From: Crotalaria pallida
Lineage: Eukaryota; Streptophyta; Magnoliopsida; Fabales; Fabaceae
Assembly (NCBI GenBank): GCA_037953625.1
Contig: CM075651.1
Coordinates: forward strand, 69,364,501 to 69,428,500
DNA: 64,000 nucleotides
Direction of reading: 5' to 3'
Below the pieces are notes generated by a model, which was given only the letters and a program-made list of their open reading frames with translations, was not told the DNA's origin and did not search any database. The translations under genes and the position numbers were made by a program. Positions 42,425 to 54,474 of this stretch are shown in pieces (the first letter of the stretch is position 1; every line of letters begins with the position of its first letter).

Positions 42425-45400
42425 TGTAAGATCCATGAAGAATGTTTTGATAAATGCGAAAAGGTTTTGAACAAGCTTCAAATGTGTTGATCAAGATCAA
42501 GCTCAACAAGCAACAACAAACATCAAGTTAAGAAGAGAGAGCCAACTCATGAAGACTTAGTTTGGTAGTTTATGTTTTATTGTTTTATCTTTAGCCTCAT
42601 AAGTCTTTTAGTTTATGAGTTTGGGTAGAGTTTCTTAGAGGGTAGTGAATCTCTTTTGATTGCATGATTATATCATATTTTGAGTATTCACTTTGCCTAA
42701 AATCAATAGGTGGCTTAAAGGTTTGAAAGAAAAGGTTTAGTTTTTGAGAAAACAAGTTTTAAGTGATTTTTAATGTTAATAATCGATTAACAGATTTTGA
42801 TAATTGATTAACTGTCTATTTTGAACTGATAATCGATTACCAAACTTTCGATAATCGATTATCTGCACTTTTACTCGAGTAAAATATTTTCATCTTTCGG
42901 CTTACTCGATTAAAACATGTTTTACTCGATTAACACTTTTTCTACTCGAGTAACACGATCAGATATGGTTTTTAAAATGTGTTTTTCACTTCTCAAAAGC
43001 ACTTCTAACCATTCCTAACTTTTGGGTATTCTATATAAACCTATTCCTAACCTTTGTGGTTCATTATTACACTTTAGATCAAATCAATTTCTCAAAGCCA
43101 CTCTATTCTCTCTCACTTTCTCAAGATCAAAGCTTTAACTTTTACATTCTTTGATCAAGAACCTTGAATCTCTCATGTTGATATTTTCATAGCTTTTGAA
43201 AGAGATTCATAGGATTGTTATTTTGTTTTCATTTGAGTTGTAATCTTTGCAAGAGGCAAGCTATCAACAACAATTGGAAGTCTTGGTTGTAAATCAAGCA
43301 AAGTTATTTGGAAGCCTTGGTGAGGCATTTCATCAAGCACTTGGAAGCCTTGTTGTGTTAACAAGCAATTGGAAGTCTTGTAGTGAAGCAAGCATTGGAA
43401 GTCTTGTTGTGGGGTATCGGCAAGCAAGAAAAGAGGTTAGATTAGATATCAATAGGGTTACAAGGAAAGGGTGTGGTATCTCTTGTAGGCTAGCAAGAAG
43501 GGAGTCTTGTGAGGCATTTACTTGTAATTTGAGAAACTCTAATTCCTCATAGTGAAGAATCTCTCTTGGTTGAAGAGGGGACTGGAGTAGCTTTCAAGTG
43601 GATGAAAGTGAACCAGGATAAATCACTGTGTCGTATCTCTAAACTCTTAACTCTTTACATTCTTGTTATTAATTGTGTTCTTGATTGAAAACCTAGAAAA
43701 AGTGATTTTTCATAATTGATTGAATTGAATCTTAATTGTGCAAAATTGATTTTGGGAAAATCATTTTCATAACTAGGTTAATCAATAAGAATATAGGTGT
43801 TAATTGTTTCCGCTGAATCTCTGGTTATACTTGTTAATTGATTGATTTTCGTATTTGATTGAAAAGTGATTTTTCAATATACAGAGGCATTAATCGATTA
43901 ACATCTTTGTACTAATCGATTAAGGCTAAAGAAATTTTAAGAAAATCATTTGTTTTAATCGTTTTGATTTGTTTCTTTCGAAAATCTTTCATGGTTTCTT
44001 AAACACATATTCAACCCCCCGTTCTAGGTGTTCTCCTAGTGTATCCTAGTTGTTTCACCCACCGATTGTAGGTTTCTAACAATTGGTATCAGAGCTCGGT
44101 CGAAAGACACGAGCATAGAGCTTTTTCGTTAAAGATCCTTGAGGAAACTACAATGGGTTATACGAATCCATTTGGTGGTGAAGGTGCTTCAATTAATCGC
44201 CCTCCTATGTTTGGTGGAGAGGGTTATGGTTATTGGAAAATTAGGATGAGAATCTTTATAGAAGCTATAGATGTGAACATTTGGGAAGCCATTGAAAATG
44301 GTCCTTATATTCCCTCAAAAGATGTAGAAGGTGTGCTTACCCTAACTCCCAAAGATAAGTGGGCCGATGATGATAAAAGGAAAATTCAATATGATTTAGA
44401 AGCAAAGAATATCATCACCTCCGCTCTATCTTATGATGAGTTCTTTAGAGTCTCCCAATGTCGTGATGCCAAAGAAATGTGGGACACCTTGCAAGTCACA
44501 CATGAAGGCACTAGTGAAGTTAGACGTGCTAGATTAAATTCTCTGATGCATGAATATGAATTGTTTCGTATGTTGCCTAATGAATCTATATGTATTATGC
44601 AAAAACGTTTTACTCATATTGTTAATCATCTCATTGCTCTTGGTAAAACTTTCTTGAATTGTGAACTTGTTAACAAAGTTTTAAGATGTCTAAGTAGGGA
44701 ATGGCAACCTAAGGTTACCGCAATTGTTGAATCAAAGGACTTGGACACCATGGACTTAGCAACACTTTTCGGAAAGCTACAAGAACATGAAATGGAGCTT
44801 GAACGTTTGCATTTGCATGAAGAATCGGACAAGAACAAAGAAAGAAAAGGAATTGCTCTTAAAGCTCAAAGGTCATATCAAAAGGAAGAGATTTCCGATA
44901 ATGATGATAATGAAGATACCGATTCTGACATTGATGAAGAGGAGATGAAGCTTCTACTAAGAAAGTTCAATAAGATTCTAAGGAGAAAAGGAAGGTTGAA
45001 CAAGGACAAAAGTAAAGAGAAGAATTCCACACACTACAAGACAAAGACTTCAAAAGAAGGTATAGTTTGCCATGAATGTGGAAAGCCCGGTCATCTCAAG
45101 TACTCATGCTCTAGGTATCTCAAGAAGAAGGAGAAAGAAAAGAAAACTAAAAGGGCATACATAGTTTGGAATAGTGATGATGAAAAAGATAAGAAAAGCC
45201 AATCAAATAGTTCTTCGGATGATGAAGATGTCGCTTGTCTCAATTTGATAGCTCTAGTAAATGAAGAGGAAAGTTCAAATGATGAATCAAGTGAACAAAG
45301 CGACGAAAGCGATGTAAGTCTTACTAAATCCGAAATTTCTTCTAAGTATGAATTGTTGTATAATGCTTATGAAGAAATGCATGAACAATTTAAGAAACTA

Positions 45401-48400
45401 GCTTTGAAACACATTGAAAGGAAGAAGCTCATTTTGAAACATCAACAAGATATTTTAGAACTTCAAAAGCAAGTTGATGAGCTTAATCTTCAAAATGAAA
45501 CTCTGCATCTTATCATTGATAATTCTACTTGTGATTGTGCTAGTAGATTGAATAATGTGGTTGATTGTGAAGATTGCAAGTTGCTTAAGGATGAAAATGC
45601 TATTTTGAAAAATAAGCTTGCAAGTTTCACAAATGGTGATATTAGATTGCGAACATTGTTAAATTTTCAAAGAGAAAATTCAAACAAGTTTGGTTTGGGT
45701 TATACTAATGCTAAAAGTAAATCTCATAGAAATGTTGTTGATTTTTCTAAAGTTGATTTTTCAAATGCACCAACATGTTTTTATTGTGGTACTCATGGAC
45801 ATACTTCAAATGTGTGTTATATTAAAGTGCATGGTATACCTAAAGGAGATTTTGTTTGGATGAAAAAGGGTGAGAGTCCCTACACTAACAAAAATGGATC
45901 CAAAATCATTTGGATACCAAAAAGCAAAACATGATTGTTTTTGTAGGTATGATTGAAGAGCAAAAGGACTTTCATGTGATATTCATTCATTTGCTTCTTC
46001 AATTGGTATTAAGAGAAAATCCTACAAATTGGTAACATTTGATATTATACAATTGGTATTTCAATTTGATATTGTTGGATATTGCTTATAGTTCTCTCAA
46101 TTGGTATTATTTCTTGATGTGATATTGTTTATACTATTGAGAAAATTCTATTGGTATCAAATTCTTACAATTGTTTTACAATTGGTATCATGTTATTGGT
46201 ATACAATTTGTTATAATTGATATCATTGAGTGATTATTAGATGATTATCATGCTTTGATTGTTATATCTCATTAATCTCTCTATTTTGGCTTAGATCTTA
46301 TATTTCAATTGGTATATATTTCTTTTTTGATAATGCCAAAGGGGGAGAAATATGATGTTTTGAAAAAGAGGAGATTTGTATTTGAAAGATTTTAAAAAGG
46401 GGAGAAATATTATCATTTTGGGGAGAAATAAAATAGTATGTTTGGTGAAAGGTTGTTTTGTTGTTTTTATGTAGGTTGAGCAAAGTTGTTGAAGATAGGG
46501 GGAGAATCAAGCTTTTATCTCAATTAGATTTCAAATGTCAAAAGCATAAATTGAGGGGGAGCAATAGTCTCACCAAGTGATAAAATGGTTCAAGCATCAA
46601 CAACTTCAATGAACTTCAAACGATTTCAAAACATGTTTGTCATTTTCAAAAAGGGGGAGATTGTAAGATCCATGAAGAATGTTTTGATAAATGCGAAAAG
46701 GTTTTGAACAAGCTTCAAATGTGTTGATCAAGATCAAACTCAACAAGCAACAACAAACATCAAGTTAAGAAGAGAGAGCCAACTCATGAAGACTTAGTTT
46801 GGTAGTTTATGTTTTATTGTTTTATCTTTAGCCTCATAAGTCTTTTAGTTTATGAGTTTGGGTAGAGTTTCTTAGAGGGTAGTGAATCTCTTTTGATTGC
46901 ATGATTATATCATATTTTGAGTATTCACTTCGCCTAAAATCAATAGGTGGCTTAAAGGTTTGAAAGAAAAGGTTTAGTTTTTGAGAAAACAAGTTTTAAG
47001 TGATTTTTAATGTTAATAATCGATTAACAGATTTTGATAATTGATTAACAGTCTATTTTGAACTGATAATCGATTAACAAACTTTTGATAATAGATTATC
47101 TGCACTTTTACTCGAGTAAAATATTTTCATCTTTCGGCTTACTCGATTAAATCATGTTTTACTCGATTAACACTTTTTCTACTCGAGTAACACGATCAGA
47201 TATGGTTTTTAAAATGTGTTTTTCACTTCTCAAAAGCACTTCTAACCATTCCTAACTTTTGGGTATTCTATATAAACCTATTCCTAACCTTTGTGGTTCA
47301 TTATTACACTTTAGATCAAATCAATTTCTCAAAGCCACTCTATTCTCTCTCACTTTCTCAAGATCAAAGCTTTAACTTTTACATTCTTTGATCAAGAACC
47401 TTGAATCTCTCATGTTGAATTTTCATAGCTTTTGAAAGAGATTCATAGGATTGTTATTTTGTTTTCATTTGAGTTGTAATCTTTGCAAGAGGCAAGCTAT
47501 CTACAACAATTGGAAGTCTTGGTTGTAAATCAAGCAAAGTTATTTGGAAGCCTTGGTGAGGCATTTCATCAAGCACTTGGAAGCCTTGTTGTGTTAACAA
47601 GCAATTGGAAGTCTTGTAGTGAAGCAAGCATTGGAAGTCTTGTTGTGGGGTATCGGCAAGCAAGAAAAGAGGTTAGATTAGATATCAATAGGGTTACAAG
47701 GCAAGGGTGTGGTATCTCTTGTAGGCTAGCAAGAAGGGAGTCTTGTGAGGGATTTACTTGTAATTTGAGAAACTCTAATTCCTCATAGTGAAGAATCTCT
47801 CTTGGTTGAAGAGGGGACTGGAGTAGCTTTCAAGTGGATGAAAGTGAACCAGGATAAATCACTGTGTCGTATCTCTAAACTCTTAACTCTTTACATTCTT
47901 GTTATTAATTGTGTTCTTGATTGAAAACCTAGAAAAAGTGATTTTTCATAATTGATTGAATTGAATCTTAATTGTGCAAAATTGATTTGGGGAAAATCAT
48001 TTTCATAACTAGGTTAATCAATAAGAATATAGGTGTTAATTGTTTCCGCTGAATCTCTGGTTATACTTGTTAATTGATTGATTTTCGTATTTGATTGAAA
48101 AGTGATTTTTCAATATACAGAGGCATTAATCGATTAACATCTTTGTACTAATCGATTAAGGCTAAAGAAATTTTAAGAAAATCATTTGTTTTAATCGTTT
48201 TGATTTGTTTCTTTCGAAAATCTTTCAAGGTTTCTTAAACACATATTCAACCCCCCTTTCTAGGTGTTCTCCTAGTGTATACTAGTTGTTTCACCCACCG
48301 ATTGTAGGTTTCTAACAATACGTAGATGGTCTTCCGTACACACTATCTTTCTTATACATGTGGCTGGTGAAGACTTCATTCATATTTCCAGTGATCATCT

Positions 48401-48629
48401 GATTTGGATCCAAGATTTCTATTCTAGCACGTCCCGTCCAAATCCACCCTTCTCGATTTACCTCCCAATGACCAAGGGCATTAGCATGCACCACTCCGTT
48501 GTTCGAGACTTCTATGTAGCAGGTTATTGGGTCTGCCATCTGTGACCATTGCCCCAAATGACCACAGGAAAAGAAAGATAGGGAAAAGGGATGAGAGTCA
48601 ACGATCCAGACAATGATTGTCGATGACAT
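42180..48629 (-). CDS. Acidic ORF inside the D LTR (split by E)
   Basis: Two collinear minus-strand open parts, 48318-48629 (ATG at 48629) and 42180-42419, join in frame across E once one TSD copy is disregarded; about 183 codons in total. The first half has a Trp-rich segment (GHWEVNREGWIWTGRAR). The second half is extremely acidic (EPEDFLLDFIDEDEE; ending VEDSDDE). It lies in the 3' part of the LTR, downstream of the TATA box at 53031. The related B LTR has a shorter, frame-broken homologue with amino-acid similarity at both ends. I do not recognise a family. It could be an LTR-encoded accessory protein or an ORF kept open by composition. Confidence 0.45.
42779..42953. repeat. ATCGAT / CTCGAG palindrome series upstream of E TATA
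   Basis: Hexamer starts 42782, 42803 (ATTGAT variant), 42832, 42854, 42874, 42905, 42925, 42945: steps inside groups are 21, 22, 20, 20 and 20 bp. The 3' LTR repeats the series at about 47017-47190. Confidence 0.9.
43032..43039 (+). promoter_or_regulatory. TATA box of E LTR
   Basis: TATATAAA, 82 bp after the last upstream palindrome; conserved at 47269-47276 in the 3' LTR. Confidence 0.7.
43890..43923. repeat. ATCGAT palindrome pair near the end of E LTR
   Basis: TTAATCGATTAA-type palindromes at 43893 and 43915, 22 bp apart, in the presumed transcribed part. Present again at about 48127/48149. Confidence 0.88.
44084..44099 (+). other. E primer binding site (initiator Met tRNA)
   Basis: TGGTATCAGAGCTCGG two bases after the 5' LTR; same as in element A. 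Confidence 0.93.
44153..45934 (+). CDS. gag: E gag, intact
   Basis: 593 codons without interruption; ATG is the first after the PBS. Residues 1-230: Copia capsid-like region (YWKIRMRIFIEAID, NMxRxLPNES-like RMLPNESICIMQKRF, LRCLSREWQP). A Lys/Glu-rich hinge follows, with an acidic patch around 245-265. First zinc knuckle CHECGKPGHLKYSC near residue 306, then Ser/Asp-rich acidic spacer, coiled coil about 385-480 (EMHEQFKKLALKHIERKK), second knuckle CFYCGTHGHTSNVC near 541. The protein should assemble particles and bind RNA. It is closely related to the broken gag of A. With no pol in E, enzymes would have to come from another Sirevirus. Confidence 0.95.
   Translation: MGYTNPFGGEGASINRPPMFGGEGYGYWKIRMRIFIEAIDVNIWEAIENGPYIPSKDVEGVLTLTPKDKWADDDKRKIQYDLEAKNIITSALSYDEFFRVSQCRDAKEMWDTLQVTHEGTSEVRRARLNSLMHEYELFRMLPNESICIMQKRFTHIVNHLIALGKTFLNCELVNKVLRCLSREWQPKVTAIVESKDLDTMDLATLFGKLQEHEMELERLHLHEESDKNKERKGIALKAQRSYQKEEISDNDDNEDTDSDIDEEEMKLLLRKFNKILRRKGRLNKDKSKEKNSTHYKTKTSKEGIVCHECGKPGHLKYSCSRYLKKKEKEKKTKRAYIVWNSDDEKDKKSQSNSSSDDEDVACLNLIALVNEEESSNDESSEQSDESDVSLTKSEISSKYELLYNAYEEMHEQFKKLALKHIERKKLILKHQQDILELQKQVDELNLQNETLHLIIDNSTCDCASRLNNVVDCEDCKLLKDENAILKNKLASFTNGDIRLRTLLNFQRENSNKFGLGYTNAKSKSHRNVVDFSKVDFSNAPTCFYCGTHGHTSNVCYIKVHGIPKGDFVWMKKGESPYTNKNGSKIIWIPKSKT
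45935..46661 (+). other. E 3' interior with several polypurine tracts
   Basis: AT-rich, repeated ATTGGTAT motifs, no ORF. Purine tracts: AAAGGGGGAGAAA (about 46338), AAAAGGGGAGAAA (46395), ATAGGGGGAGAA (46495), TTGAGGGGGAGCA (46551) and AAAAAGGGGGAGAT (46648) directly before the 3' LTR. Multiple tracts are a known Sirevirus feature. All pol is missing. Confidence 0.85.
46662..48317 (+). repeat. E 3' LTR
   Basis: 1,656 bp partner of 42425-44081 with very few differences; followed by TSD ATACG. Confidence 0.94.
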
Positions 48630-51600
48630 GGTCTTAATCTAAGGGATTACAATAAGACCATATGCATACAATAACAAGACTTAACTACTTACTTTCCATA
48701 TTGCATACTTTATCAGGATTATCATTATTTTTCAAGGGTTCCACATCCATAACACCACCATCATTTAAGGATTTGATAAAACTTTCCAATAATTAATATT
48801 TCAATAATCTAAGAAGGCGAAGTCGTTGAGTTAAGGGTAAATTAGCACACACGTTACATCTCCTCCTTTAATATCCAACCACATCCTAGTTCGGAAAGCA
48901 GATGGGATGCACAAGAATCCTAACCATGCTGACCTCGAAGCCAAAGGCTACGTACCAGCTGAAACCACGCCAGTTGGCTAGCAAAATAAAATCAAGTATC
49001 AATTCATAAGTTCATAAAAAAAACGATGGCTTCTAGTCCCATTCGGATTTCCTCTACACCATCTAAGATTTGTTCAAGGGGGCGACAGCTCTATCCCTAG
49101 TTCTCGAGTGTAGTCCTTACTACGACCAACGCCCAGCAGGTGACCTTGATCATTGTAGCGTTGTCCCACCTAGGGAAGTGCTCTTAGGCTTCTTGACGAG
49201 TCACCGTCATTGCCCTCCCCTATCGCAATCACCACTTGGCGGAATGCCCGACCTCCAAGTATACGGTATCTTTCCTCTCCACTACTTCACTCTCAACGTG
49301 GTTAGAAAGGATTGGGTCCTAAAGTCTTTTAAAGTCTTTTAAAATCTTTTCTTATTCCTAAGTTTGGTCGACCCATTCTAAGCCGCGCTTCTAACGGGCC
49401 TCGACCTCTAAGGGACCACAGCAAAACTTCATTGTCGTACAGTGGAATCCACAAGACGTAATCACGGCATACTTATTCACGTGATTAGTCACTCAAAAGG
49501 GAATAATTTCAATGTCATTGTGCCACGATGCACCATCACTGTACATAAATCTCATGTTCGCATATCATCAAAACTTAATCATTTCGTACGTCTTTCAAGT
49601 GTATTACAACTTGCTCAAAGGGTTCTTTCACATTCCCATAACTATCATTTCTCATTAACTCCAACATTTCTAGATCATACGTTTCTTTCAGAATATTTAC
49701 AACATATCCATCAACATTCTCAAAATCATTTGACAACATTTCCTATATACTCATACAAGCATAATATAATATAATTACAAATATATCAAAAAATAGAGTC
49801 ACTGTCTCAACGAAGGACGACTACACACATCCTACACTGAATCGTCGTCTCGTATGTTGACTTGTAACCCGGATTCTGACTTTTGAGATGGTCGAAATCG
49901 TCCTACTATAATCCTTAGCGCCATTATGTCTAAAGGAAGTTGCTCTCTCACCTTAGTATGTTGTGCAGGGATCAAGATCTGCTGAAATTACAGTCGCGCT
50001 ATCGTTTTCCCATTGCAAAAACCTCTAATCAAACCACATTTACAAAATAGCTCTATCAATTTAAAATTAATTATTGCTATAGCTTGTGGACGAATATTAT
50101 TTTCTTAAAATCTTTGATATCTTAAAAATACACATAAACTCTTAGAAAATAAATTACTCCTTTAAAAAAAATCCAAAACTTTTGAAAATCAAACACAACT
50201 ACAGTATCAGGAAATCACTTTTTCTTTTTAGCCTTTAAATCATGAAAAACCTTTCTAATTGCAATATAACTTTAAAAATATAATCATAACACCTTAAAAA
50301 TAAATCTAAATTTTTCTTTTACTAATAATCTTACTTCTAAGCACCTTATAACAACTACCACGTTCAAACTATTCATACAGCATGACTTTAAGGTATTTTT
50401 CTTTTAGTGCAAATCTTAATCAGATCAAGCAGTAAACAAGTTTTGCAGAAATCATGTTATAAACATATATAACTAAATAAGAAAGTAAACTCAAGCATTC
50501 AAAGTCCAAAATAATTTCTCTATCATTAATTAGATTAAGTTACAGACCACAATCAGATTACAGAAAATTCACTCTCAAATATCAGTACATTCACATAATT
50601 ATTTTTACAAAATAACCTTTACAGATATTCACACCAACTTAACAGTAATTAACCAAATATACTCTTTGAAAACATTAATTTCTCAAAGTCCTTGAAGTTT
50701 TGGAACCATGTAAATACTTAGAAAATAACTCATTTCTAAAAAAAAACTTTAGAAAACCTTTAAAACCAAATATCAAATCAATATTTCTTTTTCAAGAACA
50801 TCCCTAAATCATTCTTCACATTTTCATGCAAGTACAAACACATTTCATTCAAACACATATATAACTTTACTTATTTGTATTCTAAGATTACTTTTAACAT
50901 CTACTTTTAATCCTAAACACTTATACTTCAAGATTAACATGAAATTTACATGATCAAGAACAAGTCATAACAGAAACACCACACATTTCACATTCTTATA
51001 TATCTTTGGACAGCATGCTTACTCAAACTTAAAAATTCATTTTCTCTTAAACAGAAAGTCGAAAATACATGTCGTTTCTTCCTAAATTCTTATTACAACT
51101 TCTACTATAATAAAATGACTAAAATCAAAGTAAATAAAATGAATGCATCTGCTGTACAGCCTCTGAAAAAGTTGCATTAATTCAAGAAGTTCAAGTAAAA
51201 CAATCCAAAACAATTATACACAATTCCTACTTATGCCAAAGACTTTAAAACACTATTATTTCTAATAAAACATTATTTTTGTATACATTCTAAATTCTGG
51301 TCAGCAACTTAATATTTTTATTTAAATTACTTTAATCAATCAAAAATACTCATTTCTATTTGTTTCTACATTATATTTGCACATACAAACAAAGTATCAC
51401 TAACATCCTTAAAAAAAATAATCATTTGGGATCTTAACTAATTAATTTTCCAGAATAAAAATTTTAATTTCCAGAATTAAAATTAAATTTTCAAAATTAT
51501 CTTTTCCATAAAAACATGTAATTCATTCCATAGACATACTAAAACAATTATCAAATCAATTAGAAAAATTCAATTAACTTAATTTCTTTTCTCCTAAAAT

Positions 51601-53939
51601 TCGACCAGCACTTAGAAAATTAGGAAAAGCATTTTTAATTTTTAAAACATTTATATAATATTATTGCATCACTTTATATACTAAAAATAAGAGTTTTAAT
51701 CATTAACAAAATATAAAATAGATCTCTTTAAGGAAGAACTCATATTTTCCAGCAAATAATATTTTCAAACACATCAATCACATACTCATACAATCATTTA
51801 ACAATACATGCTCTTATAAGTTATAACAACTACCATTTGGTTCTATTTCTTTTAAACAATAAACTATAGATTAATTACACATCCAATAACAAACAATCTT
51901 CAAAAATTATTCTAAAAAGGACCATAGGCCTCACGGCCTACTTATATTTTTATATTTCCAGAAAATTTCATTTTTGTTTATTATCCTAATTCATTGTTCT
52001 GATTTAACTTAAATCAAAATAGAAAGGAAATAGCATACAATCAAACAATAACAATTAAATAAAATTTCCATAAAATACAATTTCATACACTTTAAGAACA
52101 CCAATAATTTCCAGAATTATTTTGTTCTTCAAAAATTATTTTTAGTTCCTTTAAATCATTTTCATTTCATTTTACTTTAAGGAACCATATTCATTTACTC
52201 CCATTCTTTTTTTTAGGGACTTAACTATAACTCAAATACATATGAAATAACAACAATCACTATACAATATACATATATATACACACGGTCCAGAAAAGAA
52301 AATACAAATAAACATCCATCTTAATTATTTCCATTCTCTTTTATTTTATTAAACAACAATTCATATATCAAAAATACACAAATCAATTCTCTTTTTTTTT
52401 TAACATATGCCACGGCCACATATATATACATATACCAGAAAATTATATTTTTTCCATTGCTATTTACTTATTTATTATTATTCCTTAAAACAAAGAAACA
52501 AAACAATTAAAAGACAAAGAATAAAAACTTATTTAATTATACAAAATTAATACAAAATTTTCTATAATTCATATGATCTAAGAAATAAAATAAACCCAGA
52601 AATTAAATTAATCAAACTCATCAAAAACTTTTAGCCATCTTAAGAATTAAAGAAAAGGGGAGATAAATCCCTTTAAACACCCTTTTTGTGTCCCTTTTCT
52701 CATCCTTAATTCATATGACTCAAGAACAATATCACATGTTCAATAATAACTTTAAAATAAAAGGAAAATTTAGAACTTAGCTATAGAAGAATTTAGAAGT
52801 TTTAGTCAAGAATAAAAACAAAACAACTTAAAAAGAGATTAAATAAATAAGTGATTTTGGGTTACCTCTACTCCTTAAACTTAAAGAAAACTTCAAGTGA
52901 CAAAGCAATTCCTCCTTCCATCCTCTAGCCACTTCGTCCCCCTCTCTCTCTATTTTCTCTTAGGATTTTATTTTTTTTCTCTAGTAAAACTATCAAGGAT
53001 TGTGTGTGAAAAATGTGAGAACTAGTGCCATCTATTTATAGGTGTTGAAGATGCATTTCCCCTCAATTTTTCAGAGGCAAATTTTTCCCCCCTATCTCAC
53101 TATGACTCAGCAAAATTAATTCGTGTACATTGGAACACACTCTTGAATTAATTGGGATTTGGTTGATTCCTGAACCTTCTTAATTCATGGTTTATGCTCA
53201 CAATTTTCAGAATTATTCTCCTCTCTCTATACCCTTATTTTTGGACGGCATATACATATGAATTAGAAGAGAAAATTTTCCATTGGTTCCTTTTGGAGGT
53301 GCCTTCATTATTAACCAATCATATTAAACTATTATTTTAAATAAATCAGAAAATAATTAGGAAAATATTTAGATATGGATTTTACAGTCAAACATCACCA
53401 AGATAAATATTTAAATATACAAATAAAAATATTTTATAGTCCATTAAATTATTTTATGCCCCAAAATAATTTTTCTTAATTAAAATTACCAAATTTCGAT
53501 TTTCTACCTACTGTACAGTAAATTTTAGTAAATGCCAAAATAAAAATTCCATTTTCACATATTCAGATACTTCATTTAAATACGATCATTTTCATATAAA
53601 GTTTATAATTTTTGGACTTACGGTTTGAAAGTTATGAATTTTTGAAGTCCTAAGATCATTTCCTTCAAAATGCACTTCATAAGCTTTCAAATGATATAAA
53701 ATAAGAAAAAATACGAAAATACACTTTATTTGAATGATAGTACAATATACAACTTCAGAAATGTATTTTCATTTTCAAAATAAAATATACTTGAGTCAAA
53801 AGGTTATTTAATGCATTAAAACCACACATTTATACTTAAAACTCAAAAAATTCGTTTGGTATTGTAGCAGTGATAAAATTTCGAAAACTCTAAAATAAAA
53901 ATTAAAGCTTTACATTTTCATAATCTAGATTTTGATACG
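48318..53939 (-). repeat. Element D LTR, piece 3 (between E and T2)
   Basis: 5.6 kb that aligns along its length with B LTR 1700-6710: hairpin region (48541), GGTCGACCCATTCTAAGCC (49368), palindromic arms at 49459-49487, and the AT-rich block 50760-53930. More diverged than the two B LTRs are from each other, so a separate, related family. TATA on the minus strand at 53031-53040. No ORFs apart from the one at 48318-48629. Confidence 0.85.
53031..53040 (-). promoter_or_regulatory. TATA box of D LTR
   Basis: Minus strand TATAAATAGA, at the same relative position as the B LTR TATA. Confidence 0.55.
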
Positions 53940-54474
53940 TGTGATGTCCTAGACGGTGAGGTCCTCCAAGGGTAGGAGAAGACCTTCAAAGGAGCCTCTG
54001 TCTAGGGTTGATATGTGATGTTTGGTGGGAGTCCTCAAGTGGCTAAGGAAGAGAGCCAGGAAGTAACCCTAATCACTGGTGTGTGAGAGTGACAATTAGG
54101 GTTAGAGGACGTACCTGAGCCCCATGTAGTACGGAACTACTTATAGGGGGGAGCTGGTTGCCCTAATGGGCTTGCTTTAGGCCCAAGTAGGGCCAGCCTG
54201 TACTGAGCTATGAGTGGATGAGCTGTCCTTGTGGATAAGGTGATGAGCTGTCCTTGTGGATAAGATGGAAAATGTCACCATGTCCTTGGTGTCGGACTTG
54301 GGAAGGTGTCGGACAGGGAAGTCGGACCTGGGTAGGAGCATGAGGTCGGCCCGTATCTGGTATCTGTTCGACCGTTGAGCATTGAGCTCGGCCCAGCGTA
54401 CAGAGGGCTTCTTATAGGGCCGTGAGGCCTTAAGCAAGGGGTCTGAGGATCTCGGCTAGGCCGAGTCCACCACA
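53940..54474 (-). repeat. T2 3' LTR
   Basis: 535 bp; about 98% like 61955-62506, which carries an extra 17-bp duplication (GACTTGGGAAGGTGTC). Confidence 0.92.

Larger units (their letters stand above)
42425..44081 (+). repeat. E 5' LTR
   Basis: 1,657 bp. Palindrome cluster 42782-42950 upstream of TATA (42832 and 42854 ATCGAT; 42874 CTCGAG; 42905, 42925 CTCGAT; 42945 CTCGAG), TATA at 43032-43039, a leader with GGAAGTCTTG/GGAAGCCTTG short repeats (43280-43410), second palindrome pair 43893/43915. Confidence 0.93.
42425..48317 (+). mobile_element. E: non-autonomous Sirevirus-like Copia element, gag only
   Basis: LTRs 42425-44081 and 46662-48317 (TGTAAGATCC...TTTCTAACA), perfect TSD ATACG (42420-42424, 48318-48322), initiator-Met PBS, one intact gag ORF, several purine tracts, no protease, integrase or RT. 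The interior is only 2,580 bp. LTRs about 99% alike by eye, so a young insertion. Confidence 0.94.

Noticed and set aside
43218..43552. Opposed ORFs in E LTR and copies at 47454-47788
   Set aside because: Generated by GGAAGTCTTG-type short repeats in the leader; both strands open; no protein similarity.
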